Notes: a model not told the origin generated them from the letters alone. A DNA stretch of 10,438 nt from Gammaproteobacteria bacterium (GCA_012800475.1 JAAZJF010000207.1:1-10438); one strand, 5' to 3'; shown: positions 1 through 7,388, numbered from the stretch's first letter. Program-made: numbers and translations.

Positions 1-289
1 GCAGCACATGGGATACAAAGAGTGCGCCAGCAATACACAGCACGCCACCAAAAAAAGCCCGCCAATACAGACGCTTTGCAATGTCATCCTCACCGTAGTT
101 GGAGAGCACAAAGGGCTGCCCTTCGCGTGGCTGACGCATATAGTGTTGCGCGGGTTCCTGATGTTGCGCCTGTTGCTGCAACAACGCTTGCTCCTGCGCA
201 CTCTGACGCACAGCTTGCCACTCTTGCACATCCAACTCGCCATTGCCGTCGCGATCAAAACGCTGCACTAAGTCTGGGAAATCAGTTTT
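1..289 (-). pseudogene. C-terminal continuation of the GIDE protein beyond the amber codon (EF-hand plus transmembrane helix), partial
   Basis: Reading past the TAG at 290-292 in the same frame gives 96 further codons without a stop, running off the left edge. They encode a canonical calcium-binding EF-hand loop, DRDGNGELDVQE, with Asp, Asp, Asn, Glu, Asp and Glu at positions 1, 3, 5, 7, 9 and 12. It is flanked by the helical segments FPDLVQRF and VQEWQAVRQ. A Gln-rich linker follows, then YGEDDIAKRLYWRAFFGG and a hydrophobic stretch ending at the window edge. Such coding content does not arise by chance, so the intact gene is about 295 residues or longer. A single TGG-to-TAG change would explain the break, because Trp is plausible in the sequence RE-x-KTDF. 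Alternatives are a sequencing error or stop-codon read-through. Confidence 0.7.
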
Positions 290-886
290 CTATTCACGTA
301 TCAGCGCACTTTGTGTCGCCTCTACATCTAAGGCTTCACGCCCCTGTCCTCGAGTGACAAAATCACCAATCACATACAATGGATCGCCCACATGCATCCG
401 TTGCTCGGTATAACGGTAACGCTTACGCCCGACAAACATATGAGCAAGCATATGCGTACGCATCTGTTGCTTTAATGGATGCTTAGCAGTGCCATACCAG
501 ACCTGTTGCGTCATCGGTAAGACATGCGCACCCTGCGGATCAATCCAACACTCGCCCGTACCATCACTTAAGGATAACAAGGCTGTGCTGCGGCCCTTCT
601 CAACAGTATTCCAACGTGGCGTACTGCGCTCTTGATGCACTTGCTCATCAATACTAAATGACCACCACACACAAGGCTGCTCGCTTAAAGGGCCCCTTAA
701 CAACTCAGTGCGCGACTCAATCACCCCATACAGCTCAACATAACCTTGCGCAGCTGAACGTATTTTCGAGGTGGGTGTATCCAGCAGGTAGCGCGCTTTT
801 TTTAAATTATGCAAGCACCACCAACCGCCACCCAACGCAGCACCACCTGCCACGCCCAGCGTCACACTTAAGCCTAGAAAATCCAC
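290..886 (-). CDS. GIDE-domain membrane protein, N-terminal part ending at an in-frame TAG
   Basis: This reading frame gives 198 residues. A hydrophobic, glycine-rich N-terminal segment (about residues 5-25) looks like a membrane anchor. The following region (about 40-165, with GYVELYGVIE, LRGPLSEQPCVWWSF and GTGECWIDPQGAHV) resembles the GIDE domain seen in bacterial proteins annotated as E3-ubiquitin-ligase-like. No ubiquitin-ligase activity should be assumed, since there is no RING domain. It begins with GTG at 886, 6 bp after the lemA stop, so the two are almost certainly co-transcribed; the Shine-Dalgarno is weak, which fits translational coupling. The TAG at 290-292 is premature: the same frame continues to the window edge with an EF-hand and a membrane helix (entry 1-289). 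The function of the family is unknown. Confidence 0.72.
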   Translation of the reverse strand: MDFLGLSVTLGVAGGAALGGGWWCLHNLKKARYLLDTPTSKIRSAAQGYVELYGVIESRTELLRGPLSEQPCVWWSFSIDEQVHQERSTPRWNTVEKGRSTALLSLSDGTGECWIDPQGAHVLPMTQQVWYGTAKHPLKQQMRTHMLAHMFVGRKRYRYTEQRMHVGDPLYVIGDFVTRGQGREALDVEATQSALIRE

Positions 887-892
887 TGCGAA

Positions 893-1465
893 TTAACCAA
901 ACAAACTTTTAATATCAACATCAGCCAACTGCGCATCGCTAAAGCGCAACAATTGCGCAGCCTGAAAGTTAAAATAGCGGGCAATCAATACATCAGGAAA
1001 TTGCTCAATACGCACATTATTAAGATTCACAGCCTCGTTATACAGCTCGCGCCGATCAGCAATGCCACTTTCTAACGCACTGATACGCTGCTGCAAAAAC
1101 TTAAAATTGTCATTGGCTTTGAGCTCAGGGTAATTTTCAGCTAAAGCAAAGAGCTGTCCTAAACCTGTGCGCAGACCTGTTTCCGCCTGGCCTAGCGCGC
1201 CTAAATCGTGCTGCTCGCGCGCCTTGGACACCGCTTGACGCGCAGTAATCACTGCTTCTAACGTGGCCTGCTCGTACTGCATATACTGTTTGCAGGTTTC
1301 TACCAGCTTAGGCAGCTCTTCGTGGCGTTGCTTTAATAACACATCAATATTGGCCCAAGCTTTACTGACGCTGTGTTTTAAACGCACCAAGGCGTTGTAT
1401 AAACTCACACCCCAAGCGACAGCCAAAATGGCCACGACGAATACACCCACTAAAAATAAACTCAT
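893..1465 (-). CDS. lemA: LemA family protein
   Basis: The product is 190 residues, the usual LemA size. It has one N-terminal transmembrane helix (about residues 2-22, LFLVGVFVVAILAVAWGVSL), then the hallmark LemA stretch YNALVRLKHSVSKAWANIDVLL and a set of long helices with AENYPELKANDNFKFLQ and RRELYNEAVNLNN, ending in FPDVLIARYF. The protein is anchored with a helical bundle outside the membrane. Its biochemical role is not known. I chose the ATG at 1465 because GGAG (1472-1475) lies 6 nt upstream; an upstream in-frame GTG at 1477 overlaps that site. It heads a two-gene unit with the GIDE/EF-hand gene 6 bp downstream, a pairing that suggests a shared membrane function. Confidence 0.93.
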   Translation of the reverse strand: MSLFLVGVFVVAILAVAWGVSLYNALVRLKHSVSKAWANIDVLLKQRHEELPKLVETCKQYMQYEQATLEAVITARQAVSKAREQHDLGALGQAETGLRTGLGQLFALAENYPELKANDNFKFLQQRISALESGIADRRELYNEAVNLNNVRIEQFPDVLIARYFNFQAAQLLRFSDAQLADVDIKSLFG

Positions 1466-1471
1466 CGTGCA

Positions 1472-1475
1472 CTCC
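1472..1475 (-). promoter_or_regulatory. lemA ribosome binding site (decides the start)
   Basis: On the minus strand GGAG sits 6 nt before the ATG at 1465. It lies inside the extension that would begin at GTG 1477, which argues against that longer start. Confidence 0.6.
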
Positions 1476-1631
1476 ACACAGGCTTATAAGATTCTCTATT
1501 TTAAGCTGCCAGCACCCTATACACCACTGTTTATTCAGCGCGCAGCCTGATGCACTGAACTTCCCAAGAGCGATGTTATCTATTGTGCTACAACCTTGCG
1601 ACACCCCAAAAAGCTGCACTTAAGTTTGCGC

Positions 1632-1637
1632 TATACT
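1632..1637 (+). promoter_or_regulatory. Candidate -10 element for the coiled-coil membrane protein gene
   Basis: TATACT lies 37 bp before the ATG at 1674 in the 208-bp gap between the divergent lemA and 1674 genes. I see no good -35 hexamer 16-18 bp upstream, so this rests on the -10 match alone. Confidence 0.3.
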
Positions 1638-1673
1638 GATTTTTTAACTGCTTGCACGAGTAATTGACTGACT

Positions 1674-2630
1674 ATGCACAATGACACTGATGATGACTTG
1701 GACAGCCTACCCAATGGACGCATTGAACCCCAGCTCAGTACATCAACAGCTGAGCCTGAACCCTTGCTAAGCAACACACGCCCCGTACAGCAAGCGCGCT
1801 CTAAAGGTGTGGGTCTATTATCGGCACTGACCTTAGCTATTGTCTGCTCCAGCGCCGCTTTTGGCTGGTGGAGCGTACAACGCTTACAACTGCTTGAGCA
1901 GCAATTAGTCGCAACACAAGACAGCTTTTCTAAAACCAGTGAATCTGCAGCCGGACGTATTCAGGAGATTACCGGCCAAGTGCATGCCGCACAAAGCAGT
2001 GTGGCCAGCGGCACCACCAGTTTAAAAAAACGCATTGAAGCCCTCGAAAGCAGCGCTGTAGACATACACAAACAACAACACACCCAGCTGACCGAGCACA
2101 GCTCAGATTTAAGCAAGCTCAGTCGTGAGCTGACCGCCCTCACACAGTTGCAAGAGGATTTAACCAGCACGCTTGAGCAACAACGCAAAACCCTGACACA
2201 GCACAGCACCACTTTAACCGAGCTCAAGCCGACACTGGCGCAACACAGTACCGCTCTGGCAACCTTGCAGAGCGAGCTCAGCCAACAACTTAAAACACAA
2301 CACACACAGGTGCAGCAGCTCGCCAGCACACTCAAAGCGCAGCAAGACAAGCTTGCAGATATAGATCAGCTGAGCGCCCAGGTTAAAACGCTCTCAACTC
2401 AGGCTCGCGAACTACAGAGCACTACATCATCCACAGATGACATCACCCGCTTACAGCAAGATGTGTTGATTCTGCGCAGCGAGCTTGATCAGCGTCCTAA
2501 GGCACAAGCAGCGCCTCAAGCTAAACCCGCACCGTCACTGGCTGACTTTGATGCCTACCGCGCGCAAACCAATCGCACTATTACAGCTTTGCAAGAACAG
2601 ATACGCAACTTACAAAAAAACACGCCTTAG
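1674..2630 (+). CDS. Single-pass membrane protein with a long coiled coil, function unknown
   Basis: The product is 318 residues and I do not recognise it as a characterised family. An acidic, Pro-rich N-terminus (1-45) is followed by one transmembrane helix (about 46-66, GLLSALTLAIVCSSAAFGWW). Then comes a coiled coil of about 200 residues rich in Gln, Leu, Ser and Thr (about 70-275), a Pro/Ala linker (QAAPQAKPAPS) and a final short helix. The N-terminus lacks a signal peptide, so it probably stays in the cytoplasm with the coil in the periplasm. The coil has quasi-repeats such as TLTQHSTTLTEL and TLAQHSTALATL. No ATPase motif is present, although such proteins are sometimes labelled 'ATPase' or 'chromosome segregation' because of the coil. 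The Shine-Dalgarno before the ATG is poor. It converges with the chemoreceptor gene. Confidence 0.8.
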   Translation: MHNDTDDDLDSLPNGRIEPQLSTSTAEPEPLLSNTRPVQQARSKGVGLLSALTLAIVCSSAAFGWWSVQRLQLLEQQLVATQDSFSKTSESAAGRIQEITGQVHAAQSSVASGTTSLKKRIEALESSAVDIHKQQHTQLTEHSSDLSKLSRELTALTQLQEDLTSTLEQQRKTLTQHSTTLTELKPTLAQHSTALATLQSELSQQLKTQHTQVQQLASTLKAQQDKLADIDQLSAQVKTLSTQARELQSTTSSTDDITRLQQDVLILRSELDQRPKAQAAPQAKPAPSLADFDAYRAQTNRTITALQEQIRNLQKNTP

Positions 2631-2641
2631 CGTGTTTTTTT
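2614..2641. terminator. Bidirectional intrinsic terminator on the stop codon of the 1674-2630 gene
   Basis: A perfect 12-bp stem (AAAAAAACACGC at 2614-2625 paired with 2630-2641) closes a CTTA loop. The TAG stop (2628-2630) lies in the loop and at the stem base. The A-tract on one side and T-tract on the other let it work for the plus-strand gene and for the convergent chemoreceptor gene, whose stop is at 2664. Confidence 0.85.
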
Positions 2642-2663
2642 GTTAATGCACACTGCACACCTA

Positions 2664-4286
2664 TTACAATTTAAATTGACTGACCAAGCGGCGTAACTCT
2701 GCGGTTAAACGCAACAGATCTTCACTGCTGTGCATCGTCTGGGTCGCACCGGATGAGGTGGTATCGGCAATATGACTGATACGGGTGATATTAGAATTAA
2801 TCTCTTCTGTCACTGCGCTTTGCTGCTCAGCAGCGCCGGCAATATGCACATTCATCTGATTGATGGTGGCCACTTCTGCGGCGATCACATGCAAACTTTG
2901 CGACGCTTTTTCAACGCACACCGAACCTGTCGTGGCACGCTTTTGCGCCGCAGCCATGGCACTCACAGCATTTTTAACACCCAACTGCAAACGCTCAATC
3001 ATATTTTGAATTTCTTCAGTGGATTTTTGTGTGCGCGAGGCTAAAGTGCGCACTTCATCAGCCACCACAGCAAAACCTCGGCCTTGCTCGCCAGCGCGCG
3101 CTGCTTCAATGGCTGCGTTTAAGGCCAATAGATTGGTTTGCTCGGCAATGCCTTTAATAACATTGAGCACTTCACTGATGCTGGCTGTATCGCTTTCGAC
3201 ATGCTGAACCACAACCGCCGCACTTTCGATTTCAGCAATCAAATCCCGAATACCGGCAATGGCTTGTTCGGCCACTAACACACCGGCTTTAGACTCATCG
3301 TCCGCGCCTTGTGACGCCTGCGCGGTCTGCGTGGCATGGCGTGCAACTTCCTGAACGGTCGCACTCATTTCATGCATCGCTGAGGCGACCCGATCGGTTT
3401 CCGTACGCTGCTCAACCACAGCCTGCAGCGTCGAGTCGGCCACATCAGCGACGCGCCCCGATACAGTATTGAGCTGCTGAGTGACATCTGAGACAGCATG
3501 TAAGCTGTGCTTAAATTTAGTAATCATGCGATTAAACGCCCAGCCCAATGCGCCAATCTCATCACGCGCACCAATTGTCACGTTGTAGCTCAAGTCATCA
3601 TCACGGGCGATCGCTTCCATAGTATGGCGCATGGCATTGATACGTTGAATCACCGTGCGACGCACAATAAAAATAATCACTGCTAAACCAATCAGCAACA
3701 GCAACAGCTGTATGCCCGCAGAAGTCCAAAAGTTACGCTGCACTTGGCTGTCTAACGAGGCCAAGGCATAACTGATACGCACCGCACCCACCACACTGCC
3801 ATCCGCCACTTGATGACAGAGCAAGCAATTGGTGCCGCGATAATCTTTTTCTGCACGGATGGGGTTAATCACAGTCAAAAGACGACCGTCTTGACCCTTA
3901 GAAATCTCGATAATCTGCTCACCGGCTAAAGCACGCTGATCTAAATCATCGGCTGGCGCTTGATGCTCATAGCCTGCGCCATAAACTGAAGTGATGGCAG
4001 GTGTGCGAATAATACGCGCATCGGTCACACCCGGTCGCGCAAGAATCTTATCGCGCAGCACATTACGCTGCGCCATCGTACCCGTCAGCATCATAGTGTT
4101 AATGCTGTCAAAATAACTGTCAGCCGCATCTTTGGTTTGCTGTTCAACGACGCCTAATACCAGCTTTTTCTCGTTGTAGGCAGAAAACATCAAAGAAGCT
4201 GCCGTCACGACAAAAAATACGCAAAGCAACGCAATATTGATTTTTGTTTGCACCGACATATGATGCTGCGCGGGCTGCTGACTCAT
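2664..4286 (-). CDS. Methyl-accepting chemotaxis protein with a periplasmic heme-c (CXXCH) sensor domain
   Basis: This is a 540-residue inner-membrane chemoreceptor. TM1 is at about residues 15-36. A periplasmic sensor of about 150 residues contains NCLLCHQV, with Cys154, Cys157 and His158 forming a CXXCH heme-c attachment site. TM2 is at about 190-208, and a HAMP segment at about 209-265 ends in GARDEIGALGWAFNRM. The signalling domain has the conserved hairpin tip EQTNLLALNAAIEAARAGE (about 382-400) and GRGFAVVADEVR. There is no C-terminal CheR/CheB-binding pentapeptide; it ends VSQFKL. The ATG at 4286 follows GAGG with a 9-nt spacer; a longer TTG start at 4301 would overlap that site. The family precedent is Geobacter heme-c chemoreceptors with PAS-like periplasmic domains, so it may sense redox state, oxygen, NO or another heme ligand. 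The actual ligand is unknown. It is an orphan receptor with a FliA-like promoter upstream. Confidence 0.93.
   Translation of the reverse strand: MSQQPAQHHMSVQTKINIALLCVFFVVTAASLMFSAYNEKKLVLGVVEQQTKDAADSYFDSINTMMLTGTMAQRNVLRDKILARPGVTDARIIRTPAITSVYGAGYEHQAPADDLDQRALAGEQIIEISKGQDGRLLTVINPIRAEKDYRGTNCLLCHQVADGSVVGAVRISYALASLDSQVQRNFWTSAGIQLLLLLIGLAVIIFIVRRTVIQRINAMRHTMEAIARDDDLSYNVTIGARDEIGALGWAFNRMITKFKHSLHAVSDVTQQLNTVSGRVADVADSTLQAVVEQRTETDRVASAMHEMSATVQEVARHATQTAQASQGADDESKAGVLVAEQAIAGIRDLIAEIESAAVVVQHVESDTASISEVLNVIKGIAEQTNLLALNAAIEAARAGEQGRGFAVVADEVRTLASRTQKSTEEIQNMIERLQLGVKNAVSAMAAAQKRATTGSVCVEKASQSLHVIAAEVATINQMNVHIAGAAEQQSAVTEEINSNITRISHIADTTSSGATQTMHSSEDLLRLTAELRRLVSQFKL
3813..3827 (-). 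other. CXXCH heme-c attachment motif codons (C-L-L-C-H)
   Basis: The minus-strand codons TGC TTG CTC TGT CAT encode CLLCH in the middle of the chemoreceptor's periplasmic domain, before DGSVVGAVRISYAL. The location between the two membrane helices puts it where the cytochrome c maturation system acts. Confidence 0.8.
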
Positions 4287-4295
4287 TATTATTAA

Positions 4296-4299
4296 CCTC
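4296..4299 (-). promoter_or_regulatory. Chemoreceptor ribosome binding site (decides the start)
   Basis: GAGG on the minus strand stands 9 nt before ATG 4286. The alternative TTG at 4301 would place this site inside the coding sequence. Confidence 0.6.
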
Positions 4300-4374
4300 A
4301 AAACCGCTGAATAAATGGCTCTGTATTGAGACCTTGTTGCACATCACACTGCATTCAACTTGCGCAATCACCCA

Positions 4375-4401
4375 TAAGCGGCAACGACGTTGGTTTTTTG
4401 A
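4375..4401 (-). promoter_or_regulatory. Candidate sigma-28 (FliA) promoter of the chemoreceptor gene
   Basis: On the minus strand TCAAAAAA (4394-4401) is followed by exactly 11 nt and then GCCGCTTA (4375-4382). The enterobacterial FliA consensus is TAAAGTTT-N11-GCCGATAA; the -10 half matches at 6 of 8 positions, with the diagnostic GCCG intact. The element is about 90 bp upstream of ATG 4286. FliA control is the norm for chemoreceptor genes, which supports the reading. Confidence 0.5.
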
Positions 4402-4448
4402 CGTCCGTACAGTGTTGTACTCTGATCTATAGAATACAAAGCAGGATA

Positions 4449-4482
4449 CATGCCAAACACACTACAACGCTGTGCTGGCATG
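4449..4482 (-). terminator. Possible hairpin terminator downstream of clpA
   Basis: CATGCCA (4449-4455) pairs with TGGCATG (4476-4482), and inside it CACA pairs with TGTG after a small internal loop, leaving a 9-nt loop. It lies 15 nt after the clpA stop. The transcript beyond it is not clearly U-rich, so termination may be weak or Rho-assisted. Confidence 0.35.
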
Positions 4483-4497
4483 CACCTTCAGTCTATT

Positions 4498-6765
4498 TTA
4501 AGCCGGTTCTGCGCTGTGTTCCTTTGCACAGGTCAATACTAAGCCATCGCCTTGCGCATCAATATGTGCAATACCACCCTCTTCAGCCAGCGCACCAAAG
4601 AGAATCTCTTCCGCCAAGGGGCGCTTAATATGCTCCTGGATCAAACGCGCCATCGGCCTTGCACCCATGTCCGCGTCATAACCATGCTCGGCCAACCAAC
4701 GGCGAGCCTCAGCGCTGACATCCAGTTGCACGCGCTTTTCCTCAAGCTGGGCTTGCAGCTCAGTTAAGAACTTATCGACAATCGACTGCAGTGTTTGCGC
4801 ACTTAAGCGGCCAAATTGGATGATACTGTCCAAGCGGTTGCGAAACTCTGGACTGAAGCTTTTCTTCAACACTTCCATGGCATCGCTGCTGTGATCTTGC
4901 TTGGTATAACCAATCGACGCTCGCGCCGCAGACTCAGCACCTGCGTTGGTGGTCATCACTAAAATCACATGTTTAAAGTCAGCTTTGCGACCATTATTAT
5001 CGGTGAGCGTGCCGTTATCCATCACCTGCAATAAGAGATTAAAGACATCGGGGTGCGCTTTTTCGATTTCATCCAACAATAAGACGCAATGCGGCTGCTT
5101 GGTGATGGCCTCAGTCAACAATCCACCTTGATCAAAGCCCACATAACCTGGCGGCGCACCAATTAAGCGTGAGACGGTATGGCGCTCCATATATTCCGAC
5201 ATATCAAAGCGCACTAAATCAATGCCCAGCGAGCTGGCCAGTTGCTTGGCCACTTCTGTTTTACCCACGCCCGTTGGTCCAGCAAACAAGAACGAGCCCA
5301 CCGGTTTATTGGCCGACTTAAGGCCCGCGCGCGATAGCTTAATGGCTGTGGCCAGTGCATCAATCGCAGCTTCCTGACCAAACACCGTTAAGCGTAGATC
5401 ACGCTCTAAGTGGCGCAACTGTTCTTTATCTGAACTGCTGACTTGGCGCGCAGGAATACGCGCAATTTTCGCAATCACGTCTTCAATCTGTGCCACATCA
5501 ATACTGGCAGCGCGACTTTCTTGCGGCAGCAAGCGCTGGAAAGCACCGGCCTCATCCACCACATCAATGGCTTTGTCCGGCATAAAGCGGTCATTGATAT
5601 GTTTGGCCGCTAACTCAGACGCCGCACGCAAGGCTGCATCGGTGTAGGTAATTTGGTGATGCTGTTCAAAATTGCTCTGCAAGCCTTGCAAGATACGGTA
5701 AGTGTCTTCAACTGAGGGCTCATTGATATCTACCTTTTGAAAGCGCCGCGCTAAGGCACGGTCTTTTTCAAAAATCTCGCGAAACTCTTGATAGGTGGTC
5801 GAGCCAATGCAGCGAATCTCGCCCGATGATAAAAGTGGTTTGAGCAGATTAGAAGCGTCCATGACGCCACCCGAAGCGGCACCCGCGCCAATGATCATAT
5901 GGATTTCATCAATAAACAAAATCGCTTGCGGGCGTTGGCGTAATTCATTGAGCAAAGCTTTGAGGCGCTTTTCAAAATCGCCGCGGTACTTGGTGCCTGC
6001 CAGCAGTGCACCTAAATCAAGCGAGTAGACGACGCTATCCAATAAAATATCAGGCACATCACCATCGACAATGCGTCGTGCTAAACCTTCAGCAATGGCT
6101 GTTTTACCCACACCGGCTTCGCCGACTAATAGGGGATTATTTTTACGACGACGCACTAAAATTTGCGCCACACGTTCAATTTCGTGCTCACGACCAATGA
6201 GCGGATCAATACGCCCTTGACGCGCCTGCTCATTTAAATCCTGCGCATAATCGAGCAATGGATTGGCCGCTGAACGGCCCGCTGCAGCACTCTCTTGTGC
6301 TTCATCCTCATCGCCAGCAGCAGGCTTAGGCTCAGTATCAATACCATGTGAGAGATAACTGACCACATCCAATCGCTGCACATCATGCTGCTTAAGCAAA
6401 TAAACGGCATGGCTGTCGATTTCAGTGAAGATGGCCACCAGCACACTGGCACCACCGATTTCTTCTTTACCTGAGCTTTGCCCATGAAAAACAGCGCGCT
6501 GTAGAACCCGCTGAAAACCTAAGGTGGGCTGCGTATCCACTTCGTCGGTACGATCAGCTAAAAGAGGTGTATTGGCATCTATAAAAGTGCGCAAATCTTT
6601 GCGTAATGCCTCTAAATCCACATTACAGCCACGCAACACCGTGGCCGCCTCGCGATTATCCAGCAAGGCCACTAACAAATGCTCAACCGTCATATATTCA
6701 TGACGGCTGACGCGTGCATCTTTGAATGCAAGATTGAGGGTGACCTCAAGTTCTAAATTCAACAT
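4498..6765 (-). CDS. clpA: ATP-dependent Clp protease ATP-binding subunit ClpA
   Basis: The product is 755 residues, the normal ClpA length. It is the AAA+ unfoldase that threads substrates into the ClpP peptidase. Domains in order: ClpN double repeat (about 1-145), which binds ClpS; an acidic linker (about 145-165); AAA-1 with Walker A GEAGVGKT (215-222), Walker B ILFIDE (282-287) and pore loop KYRG (259-262); AAA-2 with Walker A GPTGVGKT (496-503), Walker B LLLDE (562-566) and pore loop GYVG (540-543); then the C-terminal small domain. The ClpP-docking tripeptide is IGY (618-620) where E. coli has IGL. The ATG at 6765 has a strong GAGGTG 5 nt upstream. It follows clpS after 30 bp, so the pair is an operon. 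Confidence 0.98.
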   Translation of the reverse strand: MLNLELEVTLNLAFKDARVSRHEYMTVEHLLVALLDNREAATVLRGCNVDLEALRKDLRTFIDANTPLLADRTDEVDTQPTLGFQRVLQRAVFHGQSSGKEEIGGASVLVAIFTEIDSHAVYLLKQHDVQRLDVVSYLSHGIDTEPKPAAGDEDEAQESAAAGRSAANPLLDYAQDLNEQARQGRIDPLIGREHEIERVAQILVRRRKNNPLLVGEAGVGKTAIAEGLARRIVDGDVPDILLDSVVYSLDLGALLAGTKYRGDFEKRLKALLNELRQRPQAILFIDEIHMIIGAGAASGGVMDASNLLKPLLSSGEIRCIGSTTYQEFREIFEKDRALARRFQKVDINEPSVEDTYRILQGLQSNFEQHHQITYTDAALRAASELAAKHINDRFMPDKAIDVVDEAGAFQRLLPQESRAASIDVAQIEDVIAKIARIPARQVSSSDKEQLRHLERDLRLTVFGQEAAIDALATAIKLSRAGLKSANKPVGSFLFAGPTGVGKTEVAKQLASSLGIDLVRFDMSEYMERHTVSRLIGAPPGYVGFDQGGLLTEAITKQPHCVLLLDEIEKAHPDVFNLLLQVMDNGTLTDNNGRKADFKHVILVMTTNAGAESAARASIGYTKQDHSSDAMEVLKKSFSPEFRNRLDSIIQFGRLSAQTLQSIVDKFLTELQAQLEEKRVQLDVSAEARRWLAEHGYDADMGARPMARLIQEHIKRPLAEEILFGALAEEGGIAHIDAQGDGLVLTCAKEHSAEPA

Positions 6766-6770
6766 GGTTT

Positions 6771-6776
6771 CACCTC
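6771..6776 (-). promoter_or_regulatory. clpA ribosome binding site
   Basis: GAGGTG on the minus strand, 5 nt before ATG 6765 and inside the short clpS-clpA gap. It is much stronger than the site before clpS, which suggests that clpA is translated more efficiently than its adaptor. Confidence 0.6.
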
Positions 6777-6795
6777 ATTTTAAACTGTGTGTCCG

Positions 6796-7134
6796 TTATA
6801 GGTCTTTTTCTATTTCACACAATAAAGGATGACTGCAATCACGTGCGTACTGAATCACCTGATGCGCTTTGGTTTCTGCAATATCACGCGTATACACACC
6901 ACACACTGCCTCGCCTTGCTGGTGCACCGCAAGCATAATTTGCGTGGATTGTTCGCGGTTCATAGAAAAATAGGTTTCCAGCACTTCCACCACAAAATCC
7001 ATCGGTGTGAAGTCATCATTTAACATCATCACACGGTACATGGGTGGGGGTTGTAACGCGGGTTTAGCTGGAGCAACAGCTAAATCATCGTCGTGCTGTT
7101 CAAAATGGTCTGGATTGAGTGGGGTATCAGTCAT
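6796..7134 (-). CDS. clpS: ATP-dependent Clp protease adaptor ClpS
   Basis: The product is 112 residues. ClpS recognises N-degron substrates (bulky hydrophobic N-terminal residues) and delivers them to the ClpA N-domain. A flexible acidic N-terminus (1-30) precedes the folded core, which shows the family signature PPPMYRVMMLNDDFTPMDFVV. That segment includes the N-D-D-x-T-P-M residues that shape the N-degron pocket. MLAVHQQGEAVCGVYTRDIAETKAHQV follows, with the His of the pocket in AVHQQG, and the end is LLCEIEKDL. It lies 30 bp upstream of clpA on the same strand. No clear Shine-Dalgarno precedes ATG 7134. The cspD gene that often lies divergent to clpS in pseudomonads is not present here. 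Confidence 0.97.
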   Translation of the reverse strand: MTDTPLNPDHFEQHDDDLAVAPAKPALQPPPMYRVMMLNDDFTPMDFVVEVLETYFSMNREQSTQIMLAVHQQGEAVCGVYTRDIAETKAHQVIQYARDCSHPLLCEIEKDL

Positions 7135-7388
7135 GTGGCACTACGCTTTAACGATTAAAAAATATATTGCTCTTAATATACTACGCTTTGCTCGGCGACG
7201 CTTGTAAACACCCGCGCCAGCTCTCGCAACAGCCTACACACTAAAGCACAGTGCGACATGTCGTCACATGCACAGGGATGTAAGACTGCAATATCGGCAC
7301 ATCGTGCGTATTTTCAGCATATATTGTGCATTTACATAACGCTGCCTGAGTATCAGTGTCAAGTGGTTGCACAGACTTTCTTGCACAC

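Noticed and set aside
22..357. Plus-strand frames at 8-271 and 22-357
   Set aside because: They lie opposite the EF-hand coding frame, which has an identifiable motif; the plus-strand products show none.
1961..2350. A 129-codon minus-strand frame, Cys- and Ser-rich, opposite the coiled-coil gene
   Set aside because: Its composition is the complement of the Gln/Ser/Thr-rich codons of the plus-strand gene. It has no start context and no domain, so it is a shadow.
2614..2641. Mobile-element or integration-site reading of the A/T-flanked inverted repeat
   Set aside because: No transposase, target duplication or second copy is present, and its place between convergent genes is explained by termination.
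4287..4301. Longer chemoreceptor start at TTG 4301 (five extra residues MRLII)
   Set aside because: The TTG overlaps the GAGG ribosome binding site that serves ATG 4286.
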